The notes under the pieces are model-generated. The model was not told where the DNA came from. It saw nothing but the letters and a program-made list of their open reading frames with translations, and made no database searches. From NCBI GenBank assembly GCA_007280315.1, contig QYQC01000064.1:1-41155 (forward strand): 41,155 nt of DNA, written 5' to 3'. Below are positions 8,155 to 17,820 of this stretch, one piece after another. Each line of letters begins with the position of its first letter. The stretch's first letter is position 1. A program made the translations under genes and the position numbers. This DNA comes from Betaproteobacteria bacterium. GTDB lineage: Bacteria > Pseudomonadota > Gammaproteobacteria > Burkholderiales > SG8-39.

Positions 8155-9543
8155 TCAATACCGACCCGGATCTGCATAATTTTCAAAGCGCGTGTATTCG
8201 CCGATGAAGGTCAGGTTGAGCATGCCGATGGGTCCGTTGCGCTGCTTGCCGATGATGATTTCGGCCTTGCCTTTGTCGGCGGACTCGGGATTGTAGACTT
8301 CGTCGCGGTAGATGAACAGGATCACGTCGGCATCCTGCTCGATCGCACCCGACTCGCGCAGATCGGACATCACCGGACGTTTGTTCGGCCGCTGCTCCAG
8401 CCCGCGATTCAGCTGTGACAGCGCCACCACCGGTACCTTCAGCTCTTTCGCCAGCGCCTTGAGCGAGCGCGAAATCTCCGAAATCTCGGTGGCGCGATTC
8501 TCGCCGGACGAAGTCGATGACATCAGCTGAAGATAATCGACCACCACCAGGCCGAGGCCGTCGTACTGGCGGTGCATGCGGCGCGCGCGCGCGCGCAACT
8601 CGAGGCAGTTCAACGCCGGCGTCTCGTCGATATGAATCGGCGCGTCGTGTACCTTGCCCACTGCGTCGGTAAGACGGCTCCAGTCCTCGTCGGTCAGGCG
8701 CCCGGTGCGCAGTTTCATCTGGTCCAGCCGCCCGACGGAACCGAGCATGCGCATCGCGAGCTGGGCGCCGCCCATTTCCATGCTGAACACCGCCACCGGC
8801 AGGCGGTCGTTCACCGCTACGTGCTCCGCGATATTGAGCGCGAACGCAGTCTTGCCCATGCTCGGACGCCCGGCGACGATGATCAGGTCGCCTTGCTGCA
8901 GTCCCGATGTTTTCTGATCCAGGTCGTTAAAGCCGGTGGCAATGCCGGTGATGTCCGACGGATTGTCGCGGTGATAGAGCATGTCGATGCGCTCCATCAC
9001 CTGCGCCAGAATCGGCTGTATCTCGACCAGTCCCTGGTGCCCGCGCGCGCCGGCCTCGGCGATTTCGAACACGCGCGATTCGGCTTCATCGAGCAGCTTG
9101 GCGACTTCCTTGCCCATCGGGTTCAACGCGGAGTCGGCGATGCCGGTGCCCACCTCGATCAACCGTCTCTGGATCGCGCGCTCACGCACGATTTCGGCGT
9201 AACGCCGGATGTTGTGCGCCGAGGGCGTGTTCTGCGCCAGCGCGCCGAGATAGGCAAGCCCGCCGGTCTTGTCCTTGTCCTCGCTCTGCTCTATCGATTC
9301 GAACACCGTGACCATGTCGGCTGGACGGTTTCTCTCCATCAGCTTGCCGATGTGCCGATAGATGCGACGATGGTCGTCGCGGTAGAAATTGCTTTCCGCG
9401 AGGATATCGGCGACGCGCTCCCACGCCTGGTTGTCGAGCAGCAAACCGCCCAGCACCGATTGCTCCGCTTCGATCGAATGCGGCGGCACCCTCAGTTGCA
9501 CCAACTGCGGGTCGTTCACGATTTGGGGGGTTGCCTGGGCCAT
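8155..9543 (-). CDS. dnaB: Replicative DNA helicase DnaB
   Basis: LRVPPHSIEAEQSVLGGLLLDNQAWE, IIVAGRPSMGKTAFALNIAEH, VVVDYLQLMSS, ALSQLNRGLEQRPNKRPVMSDLRESGAIEQDADVILF; start MAQATPQIV at 9543. Confidence 0.97.
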   Translation of the reverse strand: MAQATPQIVNDPQLVQLRVPPHSIEAEQSVLGGLLLDNQAWERVADILAESNFYRDDHRRIYRHIGKLMERNRPADMVTVFESIEQSEDKDKTGGLAYLGALAQNTPSAHNIRRYAEIVRERAIQRRLIEVGTGIADSALNPMGKEVAKLLDEAESRVFEIAEAGARGHQGLVEIQPILAQVMERIDMLYHRDNPSDITGIATGFNDLDQKTSGLQQGDLIIVAGRPSMGKTAFALNIAEHVAVNDRLPVAVFSMEMGGAQLAMRMLGSVGRLDQMKLRTGRLTDEDWSRLTDAVGKVHDAPIHIDETPALNCLELRARARRMHRQYDGLGLVVVDYLQLMSSTSSGENRATEISEISRSLKALAKELKVPVVALSQLNRGLEQRPNKRPVMSDLRESGAIEQDADVILFIYRDEVYNPESADKGKAEIIIGKQRNGPIGMLNLTFIGEYTRFENYADPGRY

Positions 9544-9569
9544 AGAGCGCGCTTTGCTGGAGTGCAAAT

Positions 9570-9672
9570 TCTACTCCAAGATGTTCCTGCTTTTATTCAT
9601 AACTGTGTTTACTGCACAGATGCTTCTTATCCGTGCAGTAAACACAGTCGGTGCGCGGAGCGCGCAATGGCC
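9570..9672 (-). repeat. Module A copy 3, inverted: 19-bp hairpin (9602-9620/9630-9648) plus GCGCGC-like box (9652-9666)
   Basis: Reverse complement reads ATTGCGCGCTCCGCGCACCGACTGTGTTTACTGCACGGATAAGAAGCATCTGTGCAGTAAACACAGTTATGAATAAAAGCA, aligning with copies at 3931 and 7952 including the TTATG-ATAAAAGCA tail. Confidence 0.92.
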
Positions 9673-9726
9673 GCAGGGCGAGATGGGCGCGCATAGCCGC
9701 ATAGGTCGAACCACGGCCTAAGAACT

Positions 9727-9767
9727 GGCGCGGACGGCGTCCCGTCCGCGCGTAATCGGCGATCTTG
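9727..9767 (-). repeat. Module B copy 4, inverted and shortened (GC hairpin 9728-9737/9742-9751 fused to CAAGATCGCCGATT)
   Basis: Reverse complement CAAGATCGCCGATTACGCGCGGACGGGACGCCGTCCGCGCC equals module B copy 3 minus the segment between its two CGCGCGGAC direct repeats. Confidence 0.88.
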
Positions 9768-9768
9768 A

Positions 9769-9802
9769 ATAAGAAAAGGCCGGATTACCGGCCTTTTCTT
9801 AT
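9769..9802 (-). terminator. Strong hairpin terminator downstream of rplI
   Basis: Perfect 15-bp stem ATAAGAAAAGGCCGG-ATTA-CCGGCCTTTTCTTAT just after the rplI stop. Confidence 0.8.
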
Positions 9803-9816
9803 CAAGAGCTTGCCGC

Positions 9817-10272
9817 TTATTCTGCAGCTTCGCCCAGCACCGAGACGGTAATGTGCACGACGACATCCGAATGCAGCCCGATGGCGATGGAACTGTCGCC
9901 GATCTGCTTTAACGGCCCCTCCGGCAGGCGGACGGCGGAACGCTCGACCTCGAAGCCCTGTGCCTGCAGCGCCTCGACGATATCGTGGATGGTGACCGAA
10001 CCGAACAGACGCCCGTCCACGCCGGTCTTGCGCGTGACCTGCACTGTCAGTCCGTCGATCTTGGTTCCAAGCTCCTTCGCCTGGCTTAGCGCGTCGTTTT
10101 GCGCCTTCTCCAACTCGCCGCGGCGCACCTCAAACGCGGCGAGGTTCTCGGGTGTGGCGCGTTTCGCCTTGCCGTGAGGGATCAGGAAATTGCGGGCGTA
10201 GCCCTCCTTGACCTTGACCACATCGCCCAGTCCGCCGAGGTTGACTACTTTTTCCAGCAGTATTATTTGCAT
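9817..10272 (-). CDS. rplI: 50S ribosomal protein L9
   Basis: [40 protein letters not shown]. Confidence 0.98.
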   Translation of the reverse strand: MQIILLEKVVNLGGLGDVVKVKEGYARNFLIPHGKAKRATPENLAAFEVRRGELEKAQNDALSQAKELGTKIDGLTVQVTRKTGVDGRLFGSVTIHDIVEALQAQGFEVERSAVRLPEGPLKQIGDSSIAIGLHSDVVVHITVSVLGEAAE

Positions 10273-10283
10273 GGCTCGGCTCC

Positions 10284-10580
10284 CTAGTGCAGGTCGGTGT
10301 AAGGCAGCAGCGCAAGATAGCGCGCACGCTTGATCGCCGTCGACAGCTGGCGCTGATAGCCGGCCTTGGTGCCGGTAATGCGCGCCGGAATGATTCTGCC
10401 GTTTTCGTTGATAAAGTCCTTGAGTATCTCAATATCCTTGTAATCGACCCACTCGATCTTCTCCGCCGTAAAGCGGCAAAACTTGCGCCGCTTGAATAGC
10501 TGGCGCCCGCCTTTCTTGTCGTCTTTCTTGTCGTTGCGGCCCTTGCCCTTGCCTTTGGCCCCTCGTCTTGGTGGTGGCAT
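10284..10580 (-). CDS. rpsR: 30S ribosomal protein S18
   Basis: [64 protein letters not shown]. Confidence 0.98.
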   Translation of the reverse strand: MPPPRRGAKGKGKGRNDKKDDKKGGRQLFKRRKFCRFTAEKIEWVDYKDIEILKDFINENGRIIPARITGTKAGYQRQLSTAIKRARYLALLPYTDLH

Positions 10581-10581
10581 G

Positions 10582-10884
10582 TCAAACTCCTTCTACGAAT
10601 TCAATGTTGGTTGCGTGTAAAACCAGTTTCTTGCTGTCGCGGCTCCTGCCCGCCAGGAACCCGGTGACCTTCACCTGCATTCCAAGCCTGGCTGCCGCCA
10701 TCAGGCGCGCTTCGCGGTCGAAGGCCAGACCGGCCACTTCGCACTGAACCGAGCGCGAGTGACCGGCTTCGATCTGCTCGGAAGCGTGGCTGAGCCTGAA
10801 ATTGACTACCGCAATTCCGGCAGGCGTATGGCGCAGCGCGTCGAGCTCGATCAAATTGCCGGACAGCACGAACTGATTGTCCAA
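10582..10884 (-). CDS. priB: Primosomal replication protein N (PriB)
   Basis: [39 protein letters not shown]; located between rpsF and rpsR. Confidence 0.92.
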   Translation of the reverse strand: MDNQFVLSGNLIELDALRHTPAGIAVVNFRLSHASEQIEAGHSRSVQCEVAGLAFDREARLMAAARLGMQVKVTGFLAGRSRDSKKLVLHATNIEFVEGV

Positions 10885-10889
10885 TATGC

Positions 10890-11306
10890 TCAGGCAGCAG
10901 CGGCGGTCGTTGGTGCTGCAGCCGCTTCAGCCGGAATGGGCGTCTCGGCCGCCCTCGGCGCGTCGCCGTTCAGCACCGAGCGCGATTTTTCCTCTTTCAT
11001 CATCGGCGAGGGCGCGGTAACCGCCGCCTTCATCTGTACGGTGAGATGGCGCAGCACGGCGTCGTTGAATTTGAACGAGTGCTCGAGTTCGTCCAGCGTT
11101 TCCTGGTCGCACTCGATGTTCATCAGCACGTAATGCGCTTTGTGCATCTTGGCGATGGGGAAGGTCATCTGGCGCCGGCCCCAGTCTTCGAGGCGGTGTA
11201 TCGTGCCTTTGCGGCCGGTGATGGTGGCGCGGTAACGCTCGATCATCGCGGGCACCTGCTCGCTCTGATCGGGATGGACAATAAATACGATTTCGTAGTG
11301 TCGCAT
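10890..11306 (-). CDS. rpsF: 30S ribosomal protein S6
   Basis: [25 protein letters not shown]...[26 protein letters not shown] at 11306 has AAGGAG at proper spacing. Confidence 0.97.
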   Translation of the reverse strand: MRHYEIVFIVHPDQSEQVPAMIERYRATITGRKGTIHRLEDWGRRQMTFPIAKMHKAHYVLMNIECDQETLDELEHSFKFNDAVLRHLTVQMKAAVTAPSPMMKEEKSRSVLNGDAPRAAETPIPAEAAAAPTTAAAA

Positions 11307-11327
11307 GCGCATCTCCTTGTGGGTTAA

Positions 11328-11354
11328 GCCTCCCGTCATGCGCTGCGGTGAGGC
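11328..11354 (-). promoter_or_regulatory. Candidate ribosomal protein leader hairpin upstream of rpsF (S6:S18-type)
   Basis: Minus strand GCCTC-A-CCG-cagcgcatga-CGG-GAGGC in the 5' UTR of rpsF. Confidence 0.4.
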
Positions 11355-11400
11355 AAGGTCGGCCGGATCAAATGAACCGGCAATCGTCTAAAAGCGCGTG

Positions 11401-11430
11401 ATTATAAAGGGAAAGCACCCCTCAAGGCAA
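11401..11430 (-). promoter_or_regulatory. Sigma70-like promoter for rpsF-priB-rpsR-rplI
   Basis: Minus strand TTGCCT-18 nt-TATAAT. Confidence 0.6.
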
Positions 11431-11453
11431 ATATTTTTCAGTCCGTACGCGCG

Positions 11454-12197
11454 TCAACTCCCGCTCGAGCGCCGGCGCCGCGCTTCGAACAGGACGATCC
11501 CGCTCGCCACCGATACATTGAGGCTTTCGACCAGTCCCAGCATGGGAATTTTCACCAGCTGGTCACAGGTTTCGCGCGTCAGGCGCCGCATGCCCTCGCC
11601 TTCGGCGCCCAGCACCCAGGCCAGGGCAACGGGCAATTCGGCCGCGTACAGCGCTTCATTCGCCTCCGAGTCCGCGCCTACGACCCAGATGCTGCGCTCC
11701 TTCAGTTCGCGCAGGGTGCGCGCAAGATTGGTGACCGCGATATAGGGCACGCTGTCTGCAGCACCGCTCGCCACCTTGATCACTGCCGCCGACAAGCCCA
11801 CGGCGCGGTCCTTGGGTGCGATCACTGCGTGGCATCCGGCGGCGTCGGCAACGCGCAGGCAGGCGCCCAGGTTGTGCGGATCCTGCACGCCGTCGAGCAC
11901 CAGCAGCAGGGGCGGCTCCTTCAGATCGTCGAGCAGGTCATCGAGTGCGACCTGCCGCCGAAGCGCGTCCACCCGCGCCACCACGCCCTGGTGTCTTCCG
12001 GGCGGCGCCATGCCGTCCAGGCGCCTTGCGTCCACCTGCAGCACGCGCAGCTGCAGGCCTTCGGCGAGTTTCACCAGATCACGCATGCGCGGGTCGGCGC
12101 GTGCATTGTCGCAATACAGCTCGTGCACGCTTTTCGCGCCCAGTCGCAGGCGCGCGGTAATTGCGTGAAAGCCGTGAATGAAACTGGTGCTGCTCAA
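11454..12197 (-). CDS. rlmB: 23S rRNA (guanosine-2'-O)-methyltransferase RlmB (SpoU family)
   Basis: FIHGFHAITARL, LVLDGVQDPHNLGACLRVADAAGCHAVIAPKDRAVGLSAAVIKVASGAA, LGAEGEGMRRLTRETCDQLVKIPMLGLVESLNVSVASGI. Confidence 0.95.
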   Translation of the reverse strand: MSSTSFIHGFHAITARLRLGAKSVHELYCDNARADPRMRDLVKLAEGLQLRVLQVDARRLDGMAPPGRHQGVVARVDALRRQVALDDLLDDLKEPPLLLVLDGVQDPHNLGACLRVADAAGCHAVIAPKDRAVGLSAAVIKVASGAADSVPYIAVTNLARTLRELKERSIWVVGADSEANEALYAAELPVALAWVLGAEGEGMRRLTRETCDQLVKIPMLGLVESLNVSVASGIVLFEARRRRSSGS

Positions 12198-12200
12198 GGC

Positions 12201-14504
12201 TCAGCCCTTCTTCTTTTTCGGCGAACTGTCTTCGGCAAGCCGGAAATCGATTTTGCTCGAATCCAGATCCACGCGTACCAGCTTTACTTTCACCCGGTCG
12301 GCGAGGCGAAAACGCCGCGCGGTTCGCTCGCCCAACAGCTGATGCCTGGCGGCGTCGAAATGATAGTAGTCCTCGCCCAGTTCGGAGATATGCACCAGGC
12401 CTTCGACGTAGACGTCGTCCAGGGCGACGAATATGCCGAATCCGGTGACTGCGCTGATCGAGCCCGGAAATTCCTCGCCGATGCGATCCTGCATGTAATA
12501 GCACTTGAGCCATGACTCGACATCGCGCGTCGCTTCGTCGGCGCGACGCTCGGTCATGGAACACTGCGCGCCGAGTTCCTCCCAGTTGCCGGGACTGTAG
12601 CTTTTTCCAGCGAGCACGGCATTGATCGCTCGATGCACCACCAGGTCAGGATAGCGCCGTATGGGCGAAGTGAAATGGGTATAAGCCTCGTAGGCAAGGC
12701 CGAAGTGGCCGACGTTGTCCGGGCTGTACTGCGCCTGTTTCAGCGATCTGAGCAATACCGTCTGCAGCAGCTGAATATCCGGACGACCCTTGATGCCGGT
12801 GAGCAGTTTCGCGTAATCCTTCGCGTGCGGCGCATCACCGCCGCCGAGGTCCAGGCCAAACTGCTTCAGGAATATTCTCAGCGCCTCCAGTTTCTCCGGC
12901 GTCGGGCCCTGATGCACGCGGTAAAGCGCCGGGTGCTTGCGGCTATGAAGGAAATCGGATGCACAGACGTTGGCCGCGAGCATGCATTCCTCGATCAGTC
13001 GGTGCGCATCATTGCGCTGCGTCTGCACGATGTTCTCGATCTTGCCCTGCGCGTCGAACAGCATCTGCGTTTCGACGGTCTCGAAATCGATGGCGCCGCG
13101 CTGTTCCCGCGCCTTCGCCAGAACCTTGTACAGCGCGTACAAATCCTGCAGCTGCGGCACCAGGTGCGCCGGCACCGGTTCGCCCTGCGCCGGCTGCAGA
13201 CCGAGCGCAGCCGCAACGCGGTTGTAGGTCAACCGTGCCTGCGAGCGCATCACCGCGGCTACGAATCGATAGGGTCCGATCTCGCCCTGCGCGTCGACGC
13301 TGATCTCGCACACCATGCACAGGCGGTCGACGTTGGCGTTGAGCGAGCACAGGCCGTTGGAGAGTTTCTCCGGCAGCATCGGAATCACGCGGCGCGGAAA
13401 GTACACCGAATTGCCGCGTTCGCGCGCCGCCAGGTCAAGCGCGTCACCGGGACGCACGTAGTGGCTGACGTCGGCGATTGCCACCCACAGGCGAAAGCCC
13501 CTGCCCTCGCGCTTGCAGTACACCGCGTCATCGAAATCGCGCGCCGTCTCGCCGTCTATGGTCACCAGCGGCAGCGCGCGCAGGTCTTCACGCCCCTTCG
13601 CGTCGTTAGGACGCACCTCATCCGGCAACTTTTCCGCCAGGCGCATTTCCGCGCCCGTGAATTCGTGCGGCAATTCGTGCTTGCGCAGCGCGATCTCGAT
13701 TTCCATGCCCGCATCGGCGTAGTTGCCCAGCACTTCGACGATGCGTCCCGCCGGCTGCGCATTCTTGTCCGGCTGGGCCACGATTTCCACGGTCACCACC
13801 TGTCCAGGCTTCGCTCCCATTTCCGCGCCGGGCGGGATCAGAATATCCTGGCTGATGCGCCGGTTCTCGGCGGCGACGAAGGCGACGCCGTGCGGCTTGT
13901 GCAGCCGTCCTACCAGGCGCGTATTGGCGCGGGAGATGATTTCGACAATGGCGCCCTCGGGCCGCCCGCGCCGATCGACGCCGCTGGTGCGCGCCATGAC
14001 GCGGTCGCCATGCAGTACCTTGCGCATCTCCTTTTCGGAGAGAAACATGTCCGGCCCGGTTTCGTCCGGCACAAGAAAACCGTAGCCGTCAGGATGGCCC
14101 TCCACCCGACCGGCAACGAGGTCGAGTTTGCCCGCCACCAGAATCGCATCCTTGCGGTTGCGCATGATCTGGCCTTCACGCTCCATCGCGCGCAAGCGCC
14201 GGCGAAAGCTGTCCGATTCAGCCGGCTCGATATGCAACAGCTGGCACAGAAGTTCCTCCTGTACCGGAATGCCTTCCTTGGCCAGCGTAGACAGAATCAG
14301 CTCGCGGCTGGGAAGCGGATTGTCATAACGCTCGGCTTCGCGCGCGTAGTGCGGATCCTGCGCGCGCGCCGCTGGCGCGGCGCCGCCGGCGCGCGATTTT
14401 CGGCCGGGCGCGACGAGAACACCCGCATCGCGCGCCGCACGCGCGTTTGGATCGCGCGCGGTGCGCGCGATGGGCTTGCGTTTCGGAGGCTTCTGCGTTG
14501 ACAA
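12201..14504 (-). CDS. rnr: Ribonuclease R
   Basis: RNB domain LVTIDGETARDFDDAVYC...DVSHYVRPGDALDLAARERGNSVYFPRRVIPMLPEKLSNGLCSLN; C-term S1 domain. Confidence 0.97.
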   Translation of the reverse strand: MSTQKPPKRKPIARTARDPNARAARDAGVLVAPGRKSRAGGAAPAARAQDPHYAREAERYDNPLPSRELILSTLAKEGIPVQEELLCQLLHIEPAESDSFRRRLRAMEREGQIMRNRKDAILVAGKLDLVAGRVEGHPDGYGFLVPDETGPDMFLSEKEMRKVLHGDRVMARTSGVDRRGRPEGAIVEIISRANTRLVGRLHKPHGVAFVAAENRRISQDILIPPGAEMGAKPGQVVTVEIVAQPDKNAQPAGRIVEVLGNYADAGMEIEIALRKHELPHEFTGAEMRLAEKLPDEVRPNDAKGREDLRALPLVTIDGETARDFDDAVYCKREGRGFRLWVAIADVSHYVRPGDALDLAARERGNSVYFPRRVIPMLPEKLSNGLCSLNANVDRLCMVCEISVDAQGEIGPYRFVAAVMRSQARLTYNRVAAALGLQPAQGEPVPAHLVPQLQDLYALYKVLAKAREQRGAIDFETVETQMLFDAQGKIENIVQTQRNDAHRLIEECMLAANVCASDFLHSRKHPALYRVHQGPTPEKLEALRIFLKQFGLDLGGGDAPHAKDYAKLLTGIKGRPDIQLLQTVLLRSLKQAQYSPDNVGHFGLAYEAYTHFTSPIRRYPDLVVHRAINAVLAGKSYSPGNWEELGAQCSMTERRADEATRDVESWLKCYYMQDRIGEEFPGSISAVTGFGIFVALDDVYVEGLVHISELGEDYYHFDAARHQLLGERTARRFRLADRVKVKLVRVDLDSSKIDFRLAEDSSPKKKKG

Positions 14505-14537
14505 AATTCTTGATTCCTATAGAATTGCGCACCTTGT

Positions 14538-14624
14538 GCCGAGGTGGCGGAATTGGTAGACGCACATGGTTCAGGTCCATGCGGTGGCAACACTGTGGGG
14601 GTTCGAGTCCCTTCCTCGGCACCA
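14538..14624 (+). tRNA. tRNA-Leu (anticodon CAG), CCA encoded
   Basis: GCCGAGGTGGCGGAATTGGTAGACGCACATGGTTCAGGTCCATGC...GGGGGTTCGAGTCCCTTCCTCGGCACCA; acceptor stem GCCGAGG/CCTCGGC; anticodon stem CATGG/CCATG, loop TTCAGGT; long variable arm. Confidence 0.96.
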
Positions 14625-14906
14625 GATCACAAACGGTAGGATTTTAGCTTACCGCTCACGAAACTGCTTCCCACACTGCGGGCCGACGCGACGATTCGAT
14701 CGTTGGTCTGCCGCAATAATCGGTCGACTGGTTTGCGCTCGATGGGGAGAGCCCGACACTGCTTGGCTCACGGGGCTGGATCTGCACCTGAGCCACTGCT
14801 CGGGTGGCGCAGAATAGCACATTCGACCCGATAACGGGGCCGCAGTCCTGTTGAAGGTCGTCAAAAGCTGCTCCACCTGATCATTGTGTTGATAGCTACA
14901 TAGGAA

Positions 14907-15491
14907 ATGACGATGAAACTGACAATCGAGCGTACCTACACTTTCGTCGAGGATCACCTGTTCGAAGCGGGCAAGAGAGCCGATCCGCCGCTGCGCAAAG
15001 TGGCCGCGGTGGTTGTGTTGAAGAACCCCTATGCGCGACGTTACGTGAAAAACCTGGGCCCGCTGATCGCGGCCAGCGCTGCGCTCGGCCGCGCACTTGC
15101 ATTGCAGGCTGGCGCGGCGCTGGCGCCCTATTCCGCGCAAAGCCTCGGGAAGGCGGCGCTGGTCGGGATTTCGGGCGAGCAGGAGCACGCAAATGCGCTG
15201 CTAACCAACATCTTTGCCGAGCCGCTGCGCGAGATACTCGGCGGCGGCAAGGCATGGATCTCCTCCATGACCAAAGTCGCCATGGCCGGAACGCAAGTCG
15301 ATGTGCCGATGAATTGCAAGGACGCGCTCTATGTGCGTTCGCATTACGATGGAATGACGCTGACTTTGCCCGACGCGCCGATGCCGGACGAAATCGCGGT
15401 CATCCTTTGCGTCGCAAACCGTGGCCGGTTGAATGCGCGCGTCGGCGGCCTGCGTCACGACCAGTTGAAAGGCGACAACGGGCTGGTCTGA
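14907..15491 (+). CDS. Amino acid synthesis family protein (DUF1185-type)
   Basis: Sequence KVAAVVVLKNPYA...GAALAPYSAQSLGKAALVGISGEQEHANALLTNIFAEPLREILGGGKAWISSMTK resembles DUF1185 proteins. Confidence 0.7.
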   Translation: MTMKLTIERTYTFVEDHLFEAGKRADPPLRKVAAVVVLKNPYARRYVKNLGPLIAASAALGRALALQAGAALAPYSAQSLGKAALVGISGEQEHANALLTNIFAEPLREILGGGKAWISSMTKVAMAGTQVDVPMNCKDALYVRSHYDGMTLTLPDAPMPDEIAVILCVANRGRLNARVGGLRHDQLKGDNGLV

Positions 15492-15576
15492 TCGACGCAA
15501 CGGCTGCGGACTGGGCAGCGCCGCACGCGCGGCGCCGCACTCTCCGGTGACGAGCACATTCGTTGACGCCGACGGT

Positions 15577-16344
15577 TCAGCGATCCCTGAACCGGGCCTT
15601 GCGCTTTTCCATGAAGGCGTTCATGCCTTCGACCGCATCCTCGGTCTGAAATGCAAGCGTGTTCAAGTCCGCCTCGATCTTCAGTCCTTCGTGCAAAGGC
15701 ACTTCGAGCGCGCGTTTGACCGCGTCGCGCGCCAGGCGCAGCGCCGGCAGTCCGAAAGCGCTGAATTCGCGCGCGTAGGAGACAGCGGCTTCGATTGGGT
15801 CGCCTGCAATGAGGCGATGTACCAGCCCGATGCGCAGCGCCTCCTCCGCATCGACCGTGCGTCCGCTCAGAATCATTTCCAGGGCGCGCGCTTCTCCCAC
15901 GGCACGCGGCAGCCGTTGCGTTCCGCCGTATCCCGGGATCAGCCCCAGTTTGATTTCCGGCAGTCCCATCTTCGCCGTGGAAACGGCAATGCGAAAAGTG
16001 CAGGCGAGCGCGAGCTCGAGCCCGCCGCCAAAGGCGTAGCCGTTGATGGCCGCGATCGAAGGCATGGGCAGGGTATCGAGCTTTGCGAGGACCGACTGGC
16101 CGAACGCGGCATCGCCCCTCTGCGCCGACAGGCTGCGGCCGGTCAGCCCCTTGATGTCCGCGCCGGCGCAGAACGCCTTCGCCCCTGCGCCGGTCACGAT
16201 CAACGCCCGCGCATCGCCGCCGGCAACCTGATCGAACGCCTGCGCCAGTTCGCGCAGCACGTCGGAGGACAGTGCGTTCAGCGCTTGCTGCCGGTCCAGC
16301 GTAACCACCGCAAATTCTTCCCGCCGCGTCAGATGCACGTTCAT
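15577..16344 (-). CDS. Enoyl-CoA hydratase/isomerase (crotonase) family
   Basis: [57 protein letters not shown]. Confidence 0.92.
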   Translation of the reverse strand: MNVHLTRREEFAVVTLDRQQALNALSSDVLRELAQAFDQVAGGDARALIVTGAGAKAFCAGADIKGLTGRSLSAQRGDAAFGQSVLAKLDTLPMPSIAAINGYAFGGGLELALACTFRIAVSTAKMGLPEIKLGLIPGYGGTQRLPRAVGEARALEMILSGRTVDAEEALRIGLVHRLIAGDPIEAAVSYAREFSAFGLPALRLARDAVKRALEVPLHEGLKIEADLNTLAFQTEDAVEGMNAFMEKRKARFRDR

Positions 16345-16415
16345 GCTGGTCTCCTAAGCCGGACACCCTGGAATGTGACTGGCCGGCGCGCCCTGCCGTC
16401 CTGCCTTTCCCGTTG

Positions 16416-17729
<1,314 letters not shown>

Positions 17730-17820
17730 TTACGGTTGCTGCCAGCGACGGCGAAATCTGCGCCACCTACCGATCCATCGCATCGGTTTCGTGCGCGCGT
17801 TCCAGCAGCTGTTCGCGGCT

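Noticed and set aside
8572-9696. 374-aa plus-strand ORF
   Set aside because: Antisense to dnaB and running into the repeat block; no recognisable domain.
7950-9767. dnaB as cargo of a composite transposon
   Set aside because: No transposase, no target duplications, and dnaB sits next to rplI-rpsR-priB-rpsF in what looks like normal order. Inverted flanking repeats are kept only as a finding on repeat architecture.
12633-14501. 622-aa plus-strand ORF
   Set aside because: Entirely antisense to rnr; His/Arg-rich low-complexity product typical of antisense frames in GC-rich genes.
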